Below are positions 39,501-42,629 of a stretch of 64,000 nt of DNA, one piece after another. Source of the stretch: Siphonodentalium dalli (taxonomy: Eukaryota; Mollusca; Scaphopoda; Gadilida; Siphonodentaliidae). The first letter of the stretch is position 1, and every line of letters starts with the position of its first letter. The notes below the pieces were generated by a model. It saw only the letters and a list, made by a program, of their open reading frames with translations. It had not been told where the DNA came from and ran no database searches. Location: assembly GCA_032622095.1 (NCBI GenBank), contig CP136064.1, positions 175,166,247-175,230,246 of the forward strand. Reading direction: 5' to 3'. A program made the translations under genes and the position numbers.

Positions 39501-40857
39501 GCTTGAATAGCAGAAATTTTAAGTCAATATCACCACGGTGTTAAATCAATTTCATGTACATATATATACATAGGTAGCAAGTTTGGGCTCAATCGGTTGA
39601 GCCGTTTTCGAGTCTACAAAGGACAAACACACATATACATGTATATATATGGAAGTCTTAAAATATATAGTAGACTAGCAGGTTAGCCCGCCACTGGCGT
39701 GCTTGGTCAAAAACATGGCAATGTTTTATGTTTTTCAATGAGTTAATATTGGGTTTTTCAATATTTAACACTTCACATAAAAAGTACTCGCGGCACAATT
39801 AATATTCATAACACATCATCGATCGGGACTATACTATTTCGATTTTTTAGATTGTAATTTTATATCTTTACATTCAACTGTAAATAACATTGTGTGCACA
39901 AAACACTGGTTGATAGGCAATGCACACGAATGAGACACCTGATTATAATTAACTATAACTTCCCGCAAAAGTGGCTTGTTTATACCCGTTGCTACATCCA
40001 ATATGGCGCCGCGCAATGCAAACTGGGGTGTGTGACGTCACACGGAAACGCTCTATAGATACAGTATTTCGGCTAGCGAAGCCATTTGCTGAAGTACCGC
40101 TATACTTAAAGTAATTGACCACCAATAACGTGGTGTCACCCCGTTAATATGGCGGTACTATACCGCGGTATCCTCCAATACCGCGTTACTGATACCGCTT
40201 GTTAACGCGAACAAGTATGTGTGAGTAAATACCTCCCCTAAAAGAGTTCCATGAAAATCACCGCGGTATTCAACAAAATTAATGCGGTGCCCGCTAAAAG
40301 ACCACGGTATCATTATCGCCCAATACCATAACTCCACGCCATGACCGTCTCGATACCGCTACCGTTTATTACCGATATCACCGCGGTCATGACCGGGGTA
40401 TCACCCCGTTTTTCTGGTCAATTACTTTGAGAATAGCGGTATACTGGGCCACGATAAAGGGATGCTGCAGTGGATTGTCGAAGCTAAACAATCTGAATTC
40501 AGAAGGCTGCTGACCTGACAAAATTGAGAGAGAAGACTCAGAAGTGTGGATCGTGGCTGTCCCAATGATGATTCACAACCTCAAGTAAGCGAAGCAAACA
40601 TCTAACCATGATACCAATAGATCATGTCCATTCATGATCAGCCATTTATCATTATATTACGTTTTATTTAAGTACTGTATTTTTAGTCTACCTTGTGACT
40701 GTTTTCCCGATTGAGCACGAACCCTTGTCCAATGTTCAGACACATTCATTATTACAAGTGGGTGTAATGAAATTGAAACGCTTCCAGTCGTCCCTGTTGA
40801 TGCCATGACTTTGTTCACAGTTGTATCATTACTATCAACCTCCATGTTCGAAGCCAT
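3418..40857 (-). CDS. COPS6: COP9 signalosome subunit 6 (COPS6/CSN6), 5' five exons, partial
   Basis: The product is a non-catalytic MPN-domain subunit of the COP9 signalosome, the complex that removes NEDD8 from cullin-RING ligases. Five exons on the minus strand (40692-40857, 8601-8735, 7803-7891, 6495-6557, 3418-3580) join in consistent phases (1,1,0,0,1) with GT-AG borders and give about 205 residues of a protein usually about 320 long. The order matches CSN6: [37 protein letters not shown], then GEATMLF and [19 protein letters not shown] replaces the GWYHSH-type JAMM metal site, as expected for the inactive MPN subunit. The C-terminal exons lie off the left edge. Intron 1 is about 32 kb and full of transposons. 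Identity is by recognition, not a search, but is strong. Confidence 0.93.
4561..5530. repeat. Cluster of a repeat containing AGAATGAGGTCCCCAAAAGG
   Basis: Direct copies at about 4620-4790 and 5036-5185 share AAGTGGTGG, GCAGAATGAGGTCCCCAAAA and GCTAGCATCAC. A third copy at about 5390-5525 is inverted (GGGGACCTCATTCT...GTCAGACACACTGAATTC). This lies in COPS6 intron 4; no gene is seen. Confidence 0.6.
5885..6300. repeat. Dispersed repeat with TTATGGTCCTAGCTTCACA and a GGAT-rich tail
   Basis: Shares ATTTGAACAAAT, ACCAAATATGAACCCATTCG, the GGATGGACGGATGG tail and TAGCTACACCGGAGACTTCG with the copy at 33645-34112; a partial copy lies at about 4790-4990. It ends CAGGTGAGCTAAAA. No coding capacity. 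Confidence 0.65.
6495..6557 (-). CDS. COPS6: COPS6 exon 4 (residues 131-151)
   Basis: A 63-bp exon of exactly 21 codons with acceptor CTGTTTCAG and donor GTGAGT. It encodes [25 protein letters not shown] sequence (ESP-x-F and LNP-like core), matching the CSN6 segment between the GWY region and the LPVS-Y-ES-ID segment. Too short to be found as an ORF; recognised from the protein order. Confidence 0.9.
7238..7288. repeat. Short hairpin in COPS6 intron 3
   Basis: ATTGTTGCCCTACATCTATT (7238-) pairs with AATAGATGTAGAGCAACAAT (-7288) across a 5-base loop: a 23-bp stem with one mismatch. The loop is short for a microRNA precursor. The rest of 6558-7802 shows nothing else recognisable. Confidence 0.6.
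7803..7891 (-). CDS. COPS6: COPS6 exon 3 (residues 101-130, degenerate JAMM region)
   Basis: Acceptor TATTTTCAG, donor CAG/GTTAGA. Encodes [17 protein letters not shown] followed by ETDIDVHKQ. The HxH zinc ligands of active MPN+ proteins are replaced by TT at residues 115-116, the hallmark of CSN6 and other MPN- proteins. Ends in phase 0. Confidence 0.93.
8005..8524. mobile_element. Non-autonomous hAT-like element, 520 bp
   Basis: Terminal inverted repeats CAGGGTTCACGCTG / CAGCGTGAACACTG (13 of 14 pair), flanked by ATAGGTAG (7997-8004) and GTAGGTAG (8525-8532), an 8-bp duplication with one difference. Both interior ends carry TTGGCCAAA-type motifs. It lies in COPS6 intron 2. Confidence 0.75.
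8601..8735 (-). CDS. COPS6: COPS6 exon 2 (residues 56-100)
   Basis: Acceptor TTGCTTGCAG, donor GTAAGT. Encodes the MPN core [20 protein letters not shown] and then an [18 protein letters not shown] segment typical of CSN6. It ends in phase 1, with a T that forms a Phe codon with exon 3. It is open in the minus frame but has no start codon of its own. Confidence 0.92.
8800..9038. repeat. Dispersed TTAA-ended repeat, copy B
   Basis: Begins TTAACCCATTATGAGTATATA and ends AGTATAGAATAAGTTAA, giving loose terminal inverted repeats with TTAA at both ends. The interior matches copy A at 2735-2945. It lies just inside COPS6 intron 1. Confidence 0.6.
9545..9742. repeat. Dispersed TTAA-ended repeat, copy C (opposite orientation)
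   Basis: Starts TTAACCCTTTCTATACTAAA and carries the fold-back AAATGTTCAGATA...TATCTGAACATTTCCC shared with copies A and B but inverted relative to them. Its far end merges into unrelated sequence. Confidence 0.55.
9762..10225. repeat. Truncated copy of the element at 42630-44500
   Basis: AAGGCC...CCCGTGTTTCCTGTGACCCG, then AATTTAATTCAATGAGTCAT, ATCATGCTCACAAAACGCAT and GTTAATAGAATTTAAATGAG, run parallel to 42640-43080. Only one end is present here. Confidence 0.65.
10254..10382. mobile_element. 129-bp hAT-like MITE with G-rich and C-rich arms
   Basis: CAGGGATGTGGCTAGAGGG and CCCTCTAGCCACATCCCTG are perfect 19-bp terminal inverted repeats. The perfect 8-bp duplication GTTATATG flanks them (10246-10253 and 10383-10390). 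Long G runs in one half face a C run in the other, so the whole element can fold back. Confidence 0.9.
10391..12722. other. Intronic sequence with a repeat, otherwise featureless
   Basis: About 11937-12270 holds two imperfect units with AAAATGTAGGAATAAAAG and CAAAATTATG. The second ends in GGCGGATCACGATCGGCAGA and GTTTAACCCATACCTTGGCG, also present at 36472-36537. A C run lies just before the Helitron array. No gene recognised. Confidence 0.5.
12723..13354 (+). mobile_element. Helitron unit 1 (type B, with 122-bp tandem repeats)
   Basis: Starts TCTCATATATATTTTGAAGA and ends GCCCGGACAATGTCGGGC (hairpin) then CTCATCGGCTAG. Four 122-bp units (about 12869-13340) contain CGCGCATGCGCAG, GAGATCTCGGAAACGGGTGG and ATCTTGCCCCGGATAC. 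Confidence 0.8.
12869..13340. repeat. 122-bp tandem repeat, 4 copies
   Basis: GAGATCTCGG starts at about 12909, 13031 and 13153, and CAGATCTCGG at 13275, a steady 122-bp spacing. The unit contains the palindrome GCGCATGCGC. Overlapping ORFs here are products of the repeat, not genes. Confidence 0.9.
13355..14310 (+). mobile_element. Helitron unit 2 (type A)
   Basis: TCTACTATATATTTTAAGAC to CGCCAGTGGCGGGCTAATCT and GCTAG. Carries the family box GAAAACGGCTCGACCGATTG and, near the 3' end, AACGGGTACCCACAAATGA. Confidence 0.78.
14311..15434 (+). mobile_element. Helitron unit 3 (type A)
   Basis: Starts TCTACTATACATTTTGAGAA and ends at a slightly altered hairpin (CCAGTGGCAGGC) plus CTAG. An internal GTCTGTCTGTCTGTCC run follows a second partial end-like block at about 15183-15202. 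The segment GAAAAACAAAAATTAATGGA is duplicated inside it. Confidence 0.75.
15435..15962 (+). mobile_element. Helitron unit 4 (type A, shortened 3' hairpin)
   Basis: Ends GCCAGTGGCTAG: the second arm of the hairpin and the usual GGGCTAATCTG are missing, yet the following unit begins directly. It carries a GTGGGTGTGGGTGTCC run near 15718. Confidence 0.72.
15963..16466 (+). mobile_element. Helitron unit 5 (type B, 3 tandem repeats)
   Basis: Closely matches unit 1 but holds three 122-bp repeats (GAGATCTC-like marks at about 16144, 16266 and 16388) rather than four. Ends GCCCGGACAACGTCGGGC, then GGCTAG. Confidence 0.8.
16467..17307 (+). mobile_element. Helitron unit 6 (type A)
   Basis: TCTACTATATATTTTGAGAC to CCGCCAGTGGCGGGC and CTGCTAG. 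A second hairpin end (CGCCAGTGGCGGGCTAATCT) sits about 90 bp before the true end, so two 3' termini lie in tandem. AATAACGCTCTTTATTGCCT is repeated inside. Confidence 0.77.
17308..18123 (+). mobile_element. Helitron unit 7 (type A)
   Basis: Standard start and CTAG end, with a mutated hairpin (CGCCAGTAGCGGGC). Contains GTTCCTAGGAATGGGGGAGA and an A-rich block before the terminus. Confidence 0.77.
18124..18815 (+). mobile_element. Helitron unit 8 (type A, hairpin lost)
   Basis: Starts TCTACTATATATTTTAAGAC. The 3' end keeps only GGGCTAACCTGCTAG after an A/T-rich block; the left arm of the terminal hairpin is gone. An internal duplication covers ATTGATGGGTTAATCGC. Confidence 0.72.
18816..21080 (+). 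mobile_element. Helitron unit 9 (type A, carries the 161-bp minisatellite)
   Basis: Standard start and CCGCCAGTGGCGGGC...CTAG end. It is expanded to 2.3 kb by a seven-copy minisatellite (19672-20795) and a duplicated block with GTGTCCTTTATAGACTCGAA. Confidence 0.78.
19672..20795. repeat. 161-bp minisatellite, 7 copies
   Basis: GGCCATAACT-type marks fall at 19681, 19843, 20003, 20165, 20326, 20488 and 20648, a spacing of 160-162 bp. Each unit has ATCAAATTTTATCGGACCAG, TTCGAACTCGTCCGAGATAT, GGGAGACACCTATATACCAA and GTTGAAGTTATCGCGCTAAC. The later copies are the most alike. Confidence 0.9.
22117..22521 (-). repeat. Ngaro split direct repeat B2 (3' end of element)
   Basis: 405 bp from CATTATGTGATCACTCAG to CTATGGCTAAGCAC. 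The outer flank is AAAAAA of the host Helitron unit. Confidence 0.93.
22522..22749 (-). other. Ngaro spacer between A2 and B2
   Basis: 228 bp found once, between the right edge of B2 and the left edge of A2. An ORF crosses it on the plus strand but has no recognisable product. Confidence 0.7.
22750..22948 (-). repeat. Ngaro split direct repeat A2
   Basis: Identical to A1 over all 199 bp (GAGCGCGATGCG to GGGTGCATTA on plus). It abuts B1, sharing CATTA at 22944-22948. Confidence 0.93.
22944..23348 (-). repeat. Ngaro split direct repeat B1
   Basis: 405 bp, matching B2 (22117-22521) with about four substitutions. The B1-A2 junction reproduces what a circle junction between the two element ends would give. 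Confidence 0.93.
23582..24265 (-). CDS. Ngaro SGNH/GDSL-type hydrolase
   Basis: 227 residues from an ATG at 24265 that overlaps the end of the recombinase gene in another frame. Block [13 protein letters not shown] (Ser37), block III LGSNDI (Asn104) and block V SDWIHLSP (Asp193, His196) define an SGNH hydrolase, probably an esterase acting on acyl esters. A second protein of this type is known from some Ngaro-group elements; its role in transposition is unclear. The longer open frame up to 24706 is a shadow of the recombinase. Confidence 0.85.
   Translation of the reverse strand: MPSNTGVVGGLMFVVDTSTQHLLSLVSVAIIWVLGSSHVYWAHQRAVRRPVGQHLQLSSRGASVRWIGTRGMLWGDFHATFDRELAACPQSRHPTHIIIQLGSNDITAGGYRELRASVKRELSYVQETLPDCTLIWSHVFPRRYWHNAHRPSIGARQRRDFNQRMLGFVLHHGGRGIKHPDICASDKGMYRSDWIHLSPVGNDIYLNSLQGALETFLASDTMVFPVV
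24195..25076 (-). CDS. Ngaro tyrosine recombinase
   Basis: 293 residues with the full catalytic set: Arg142 in GLFRVGEL, Lys178 in HSKTNQ, HSFR at 253-256, Trp279 in GRW, and the nucleophile Tyr287 in RRYIH. The N-terminal SAM-like domain ([15 protein letters not shown]) is also present. It joins the circular DNA copy into the genome, which explains the lack of target duplication. The first codon here is GTG and the frame stays open about 20 bp upstream, so it is probably made from the RNase H reading by a shift. It ends nine residues after RRYI. Confidence 0.92.
   Translation of the reverse strand: MLLTSSRAPKTHRTYRTAIRAYLDFAHQHRLAVSWPLPEHAIVGFIAGLHRSQHSASTISTYLAAIGRQHRLRGMRDPTSTYLIRQLLTGVRRLTPSSSRPAPVTIPLLRTLLRVLPRICSSPHEVALFTSAFTMAFFGLFRVGELAAVSKADFGHAIFLRDVSLCGSAIDVWLRHSKTNQCGPPAHIRIPCLPTDPHICPLRAATTFLAIRGSRSGLFLSHQAQTPLTVAQFRAVLHQALRTSGSRQYITPHSFRSGGATYLADLGTPYHAIQHRGRWRSDVCRRYIHSTSA
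25067..25663 (-). CDS. Ngaro RNase H
   Basis: 198 residues. DIRS-type RNase H acidic residues are visible: FHTDACGG (first Asp, about 55), LEMFPVL (Glu), HCDNITVV (Asp) and [12 protein letters not shown] (last Asp). It degrades the RNA strand of the RNA:DNA hybrid. The start is in the RT overlap and the frame ends inside the start of the recombinase frame, so the three enzyme domains are in overlapping frames. Confidence 0.85.
   Translation of the reverse strand: MMPCRDFSKPHHKIRINSGMRADLATWLQFFTSFNGIYLFPSATWLHDTDINFHTDACGGQSGGFGAYFNGLWAFGKWPLPWHALGLTRNMGVLEMFPVLVAISVWGRRLRNHRLHLHCDNITVVRAINDQTSKCKPLMALLRQLVLLLLSHNISLRASWIASRDNALADSLSRFQMKRFRRLAPSAALTPTPFPRCF
25638..26858 (-). CDS. Ngaro reverse transcriptase
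   Basis: The open frame encodes a DIRS/Ngaro-type [13 protein letters not shown] (about 172), catalytic Asp in RGDLEAAYR (about 221), [15 protein letters not shown] (about 254), HYCDDFLF with the two catalytic Asp (about 286-293), and GLELDT (about 336). The listed first codon at 26858 is GTG; the first ATG is about 45 residues in. The frame stops at 25638, overlapping the RNase H frame (+1) at a GGATTTTTC run. In this family RT and RNase H are usually continuous, so a one-base indel or programmed shift is likely. Confidence 0.88.
   Translation of the reverse strand: MPPGVQTIFPRVRAVPVPSVLNSTPAAAPGQTVVFDTSATSAQSLMPQPLPMDKTFAAQPAAVASSVYQLAPSAVNLDYLCWWLGRYPRHQVARELRFGFTHGFPLHYTGPRMPTDAPNLKSARDRPEVVREKILKEVRLGRIAGPFCARPIPTLRVSPLGLVPKHEPDSFRLIHHLSYPAGQSLNDHIPREFTTVTYTSFDAAVATIQSLGAGTLLARGDLEAAYRNLRIYPGDFDQLGFKLDDMYYFDKCLPFGCSVSCATFEKFSTFLEWVVKQRSGNPHILHYCDDFLFCGPPATSQASDSLDMFHRVCSDLGVPIAYEKTVSPTSKLCYLGLELDTLANAVRLPAEKLTAIQSKISMALRCRKISVRELQSLIGSLQFACKAIRPGRPFCRRLIDALQGFF
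26632..27393 (-). CDS. Ngaro ORF1b: Gag-like protein with CCCH zinc finger
   Basis: 253 residues from an ATG. The first two thirds form a globular Gag-like region. Near the C-terminus a zinc-finger array C-x7-C-x4-C-x3-H ([19 protein letters not shown]) is followed by CNICSEPH...H, then a basic tail ending RPFRR. It probably packages element RNA. It overlaps the RT frame by about 225 bp in another frame, so RT may be made by frameshifting. Confidence 0.72.
   Translation of the reverse strand: MPYLVFHPRWSPHWDAPLPIPTAADGYGSHVSRSIRDKIFRGDFINLDQLQEPAASIHTVDPHQLVVSASGRIRVAPSGHAAPITSVDSWTDAFLTFISVYLDVHPESSAQPLLRYLRTIRWAAAKCGGSAWQVYDTQFRLKWDGNTATPWETIDPNIWLLVMTPQVRQPPQPTPPPVRASGRADNFPTRPGRPSPVCFEFNAGRCSWPNCRFRHICNICSEPHAATAAHGQDFRRSARGGRQQRLPARPFRR
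27212..27901 (-). CDS. Ngaro ORF1a: Arg/Ser-rich Gag N-terminus
   Basis: From an ATG at 27901 the frame encodes [20 protein letters not shown] and a long basic run with many RGR, SR and RQ repeats, suggesting nucleic-acid or RNP binding. After about 160 residues the frame leaves the sequence that looks coding, and a different frame (27393-26632) carries the rest of Gag. Either a frameshift near 27400-27420 splits one Gag, or two proteins are made. An upstream in-frame extension to 28090 is hydrophobic and unlikely to be translated. Confidence 0.6.
   Translation of the reverse strand: MVRTGSRGRARDRSSRSSRQDASASSSRAGPASSDRVGPSSRGSASVSSVADSRVRGRGQHSRGRPARGSGRGRRASRGRVSHSRGRDPVRQPRRQPSRQSHRQASRRQDGSPRPKFPRYGSRSASPLSTRRRSSSDDSSTSLRRREDSRVASVIHRPNAPARDRTDPGNALFSFPSSLVSPLGRPLADSYGGRWLWLSCFPIYSRQNFPGRFYQFGSAAGTCRLYSYR
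28097..28295 (-). repeat. Ngaro split direct repeat A1
   Basis: 199 bp, identical to A2 (22750-22948). It is the 5' terminus of the element on the minus strand and probably holds promoter sequence. Confidence 0.93.
28373..29404 (+). mobile_element. Helitron unit 11 (type A)
   Basis: Standard start; ends GCCATTGGCGGGCTAACCTG and CTAG. Its 3' half has several copies of AAAAATTAATATTAACTCAT and CTTATGTCTGTCGTTCCTAG. Confidence 0.77.
29405..30545 (+). mobile_element. Helitron unit 12 (type A)
   Basis: Starts TCTATACTATATATTTTGAG and ends CGCCAGTGGCGGGCTAACCT then GCTAG. Contains a long G run at about 29791. Its last about 92 bp are part of the 196-bp segment found inverted at 39571-39766. Confidence 0.77.
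30546..30978 (+). mobile_element. Helitron unit 13 (type A, last of the array)
   Basis: Ends CCGCCAGTGGCGGGCTGATC then TGCTAG, followed by T of the host intron. Two AATTCAAGGTCAAATCAGGT blocks are internal. Confidence 0.78.
30979..34385. other. COPS6 intron 1, right of the Helitron array
   Basis: No gene seen. 32030-32310 has two imperfect direct units with CATAACTC, ATCGGATCAAACCCAT, TCTGTATTTTGG and CAAATTTGGTTCCAATC, related to 38040-38190. 32845-32930 shares ACGGACGGACGAACGAC and TATGTGTACCATAC with 38636-38730. 33645-34112 is a copy of the repeat at 5885-6300, including its GGATGGATGG tail. A C run lies at about 33027. Confidence 0.55.
33645..34112. repeat. Dispersed repeat with GTTATGGCCCTGGCTTCGCA and a GGAT tail
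   Basis: Best-preserved copy of the family seen at 5885-6300 and, partly, 4790-4990. The order is TTAAATTGAGCAAGGA, the TGACC..ATTTGAACA blocks, ACGGATGGATGGATGGATGG, GATGACTATAGCTCCACCGG, and CAGGTGAGCTAAAAATT. Confidence 0.65.
34395..35053. mobile_element. Possible small TIR element holding a MADF-like ORF
   Basis: GCACATGGTCCCGATTGTAC at 34397 pairs loosely with the inverted GGACAATCGGGATGGTGTGC at 35034-35053, bracketing about 0.66 kb. No clear target duplication was seen. The superfamily is unassigned; a MADF-like protein would suit a PIF/Harbinger-type origin. Confidence 0.4.
34571..34858 (-). CDS. Hypothetical MADF/SANT-like domain ORF (fragment)
   Basis: 95 residues. The stretch [20 protein letters not shown] followed by [20 protein letters not shown] resembles a MADF/Myb-SANT-like DNA-binding fold: Trp, LVDLW, a CLYN turn, then a basic helix and IARDLN. 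Such domains occur in the accessory protein of Harbinger-type transposons. No partner transposase is nearby. Probably a relic; the assignment is by pattern only. Confidence 0.4.
   Translation of the reverse strand: MTECHMTKSSFEMSEQLAAIAIQNQSQNESQLFWSINKEQWLVDLWAENECLYNNSAACYADRNKRATAIMVIARDLNILLLIILVFRNTGYILI
35186..35575 (+). pseudogene. LINE reverse-transcriptase C-terminal relic
   Basis: Pieces in several frames resemble the C-terminal part of CR1/Jockey-type LINE proteins: [11 protein letters not shown], then [17 protein letters not shown], then [20 protein letters not shown] and EIKLTQLY. At least two frame changes and a stop break it, so it is dead. Sequence to about 35760 may be its continuation or tail. 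Confidence 0.7.
36420..38740. repeat. Old internal repeats in COPS6 intron 1
   Basis: AAGATACAATGTCTGTAAAC occurs at 36684 and 37504. CCAAAAACTATACAGGTGAG occurs at about 38371 and 38529. The GACGGACGGACGGACAGACA and TATGTGTACCATAC tail at 38636-38730 matches 32845-32930. 36472-36537 matches 12207-12270. No gene seen. Confidence 0.55.
39571..39766 (-). repeat. Perfect inverted copy of a Helitron-Helitron junction
   Basis: All 196 bp are the reverse complement of 30454-30649: the last 92 bp of unit 12 including hairpin and CTAG, and the first 104 bp of unit 13. I found no mismatch. Flanks are unrelated apart from a few bases. Both copies lie in COPS6 intron 1. Confidence 0.92.
40066..40515. 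repeat. Dispersed repeat related to 35970-36078, split by a MITE
   Basis: TTTGCTGAAG, CTGGG-CACG, GGATT-CGAAGC and AAACAATCTGAATT appear in the same order at about 35990-36078 without the 343-bp insert, giving an empty-site comparison. Confidence 0.7.
40097..40439. mobile_element. 343-bp MITE with TA duplication and CCGCGG-rich core
   Basis: Inverted ends CCGCTATACTTAAAGTAATTGACCA and its near complement (two mismatches) are flanked by TA (40095-40096 and 40440-40441). The core has many ATACCGCGGTAT-type palindromes. The paralogous sequence at about 36000 lacks it. Confidence 0.82.
40692..40857 (-). CDS. COPS6: COPS6 exon 1 (start codon, residues 1-55)
   Basis: Starts at an ATG in a good Kozak context (ACCATGG on the minus strand) and encodes a short variable leader with MEVD, then the first MPN strand ([20 protein letters not shown]). 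A second in-frame ATG is four codons on. The donor reads CACAAG/GTAGAC, leaving one base (phase 1) that joins exon 2 to make a Val codon. It is separated from exon 2 by about 32 kb, but phase and protein order both fit. Confidence 0.92.
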
Positions 40858-40990
40858 GGTCGGTTAATTAGCGATTATTTACGAATTCCTCTGAAAAATT
40901 TCTACAAAATGACAAACATGAAATATTCCACGGGAGGTAACCTCGTTTAACCGGAAATAACCGGAAACAGTTTTTGGTTTACTCCAAGTT
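40858..40990 (-). promoter_or_regulatory. Putative COPS6 5' UTR and proximal promoter
   Basis: Immediately upstream of the COPS6 start codon. Two tandem AACCGGAAA blocks (about 40949-40967 on plus), 10 bp apart, read as TTTCCGGTTA on the gene strand and carry the CCGGAA core used by ETS-type factors at housekeeping promoters. No TATA box was picked out. The function is inference from position and motif only. Confidence 0.3.
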
Positions 40991-41706
40991 TTGGAATTAA
41001 CATTTTGGACGGAACAAGAAGTACATAAATGAAGAAATTAGAAACAATTTTAACTAAATTGGTTTGTATTAATTATATATAATTTTATAAATGTATAGTG
41101 CCTAAATTTTAAGAAAACATCAAATTAAAAGTACATTTCTTGACTAAATATTTAATTATAATTTTCCGTTTCCTCGTCTGAAAATTTGAATTGCCAATTT
41201 GGCGGGAAATTTCCGGAAAACAAATTTCTAAATCAGCTTTCAAAGTATATAATATATGTCGATAGTTATCACTTTTTTTCAAACTATACATCTAATTTCA
41301 ACAATTGCACTTTCTGAAGTAATATACCATATCTTTGAATCATTCCTTTAATGGCTTTATCGATAAACATGATTATTTCAATTCTCCTCTCTCCGACTCT
41401 CGACAATCTCGTCATGCTAAACAGCTAATTTAGTAATTAAGTAATTTGCTTATACAAATTACAATTTACAAAATTCACCAACAAATAATGAAAGATCTAG
41501 ATATCTCCCTACCATGTGTGCCTACCAGGGCCATAAGTTCCTCTGCACTGGCAAAACCGACAAACTATATTGAACTTGAAGCCGTCTTCTTCCCACCCAC
41601 TAAATTTAGTGACTATAAACCACGAACATAAACGAACACAGCCACATTAGCATTATTTGAATACAAAGCTACTAAACAACGAACATAACTTTGGCCGTAT
41701 AGCACT
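40991..41706. other. Upstream region of COPS6, no gene
   Basis: AT-rich. The last about 90 bp (TTTGAATACAAAGCTACTAA, GAACATAACTTTGGCCGTAT) belong to a repeat interrupted by the next element and seen intact but inverted at about 55830-56065. Confidence 0.5.
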
Positions 41707-42629
41707 ATCCCAGATAGCCACCCGAAGTCGGCTGCCGACGTCTGCGTGGCCGTCTGCTATGACGTCGGTCCGACGTCGGCATATGGTTGGCAGTCGACGT
41801 CATGCCGACCACCGTCGGTTCGATGTCATTTGCCGACCGTCGGCAGCCGACGTTGGCAAATGGTTGGCCGCCGACCACAGTCGGCACGAAGGTTTTTCGT
41901 GGTCTTGATCGTGCCATGCATGATTATCTACTCAATATTAGCTACGGCACGGGCATAGATATGGAGTAAATAATTGTGGCGTGATCCAGTTCGTGGTCAT
42001 GTGAACTACTGAGCTCTATATACTATAATTGCAAACTAAACTACAAGATTAAAACGATTGCAATGCTCTGAATTTCCGGTTAACCAAGAAGTCACAGAAC
42101 AAATTTTGAAACGGTTATAAATGCCAGAAGAAAAATGGCTAATTGTCAATGTTTAATCGTGTTTATATAATTATACATTACAAATCAAACAAAGCTACTG
42201 ATATTGATAGGGATAATTCAAGTGGAAAATTATAAGATTGCGTATATTCGACCCAGACCTCAAATAGCTGCCAACAATTTTTAATGTTAAAATTCAACGC
42301 AAAAACCCGTATAACGGTATTTATTATGTATATACTTTTAGTGGATCGATCAGTATAGTGTTAAATATTTACACAACGGTGTCCGAAATGGTGCTTAACT
42401 TGTCTCTAATAAATCAGCCCGCACGTATATAGTTCTCTGTGAAATTCGTCAGACTTGCTTTAGACATAATGTCTGGAATTTTGAATTTTAAATTTTATAT
42501 CCCAGAGTTTCCTGTACTAAGATTTTTCCGGCCTAATCTTCTTGGGTTCGATTGCCTGAAGGTCCAAAACTCTGTACCACGAAGCTCCAATACTCCGAAA
42601 TTCCGATTAACTTTCCAGTTCACATCATA

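Larger units (their letters stand above)
35781..40057. mobile_element. Possible 4.3-kb TIR element (TATAGAGCGTT ends)
   Basis: The left end (35781-35856) starts TATAGAGCGTTCTTAATCAC with GCGCCGCCATGTTGGATGTA and ATAAACAAGC. The right end (39974-40057) reads the same inverted: GCTTGTTTAT, TACATCCAATATGGCGCCGC, GTGTGACGTCACACGG, AACGCTCTATA. The matches are in order but spaced by indels. No clear target duplication and no transposase. The interior holds 36660-38740 repeats and the inverted Helitron segment. Confidence 0.5.
8736..40691 (-). other. COPS6 intron 1 (about 32 kb, transposon-filled)
   Basis: Bounded by a GT donor at 40690-40691 and an AG acceptor at 8736-8737 (minus strand). It contains the Helitron array, the Ngaro element, a 4.3-kb TIR element, a LINE relic and many short repeats. 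No other host coding exon was recognised in it. Confidence 0.88.
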
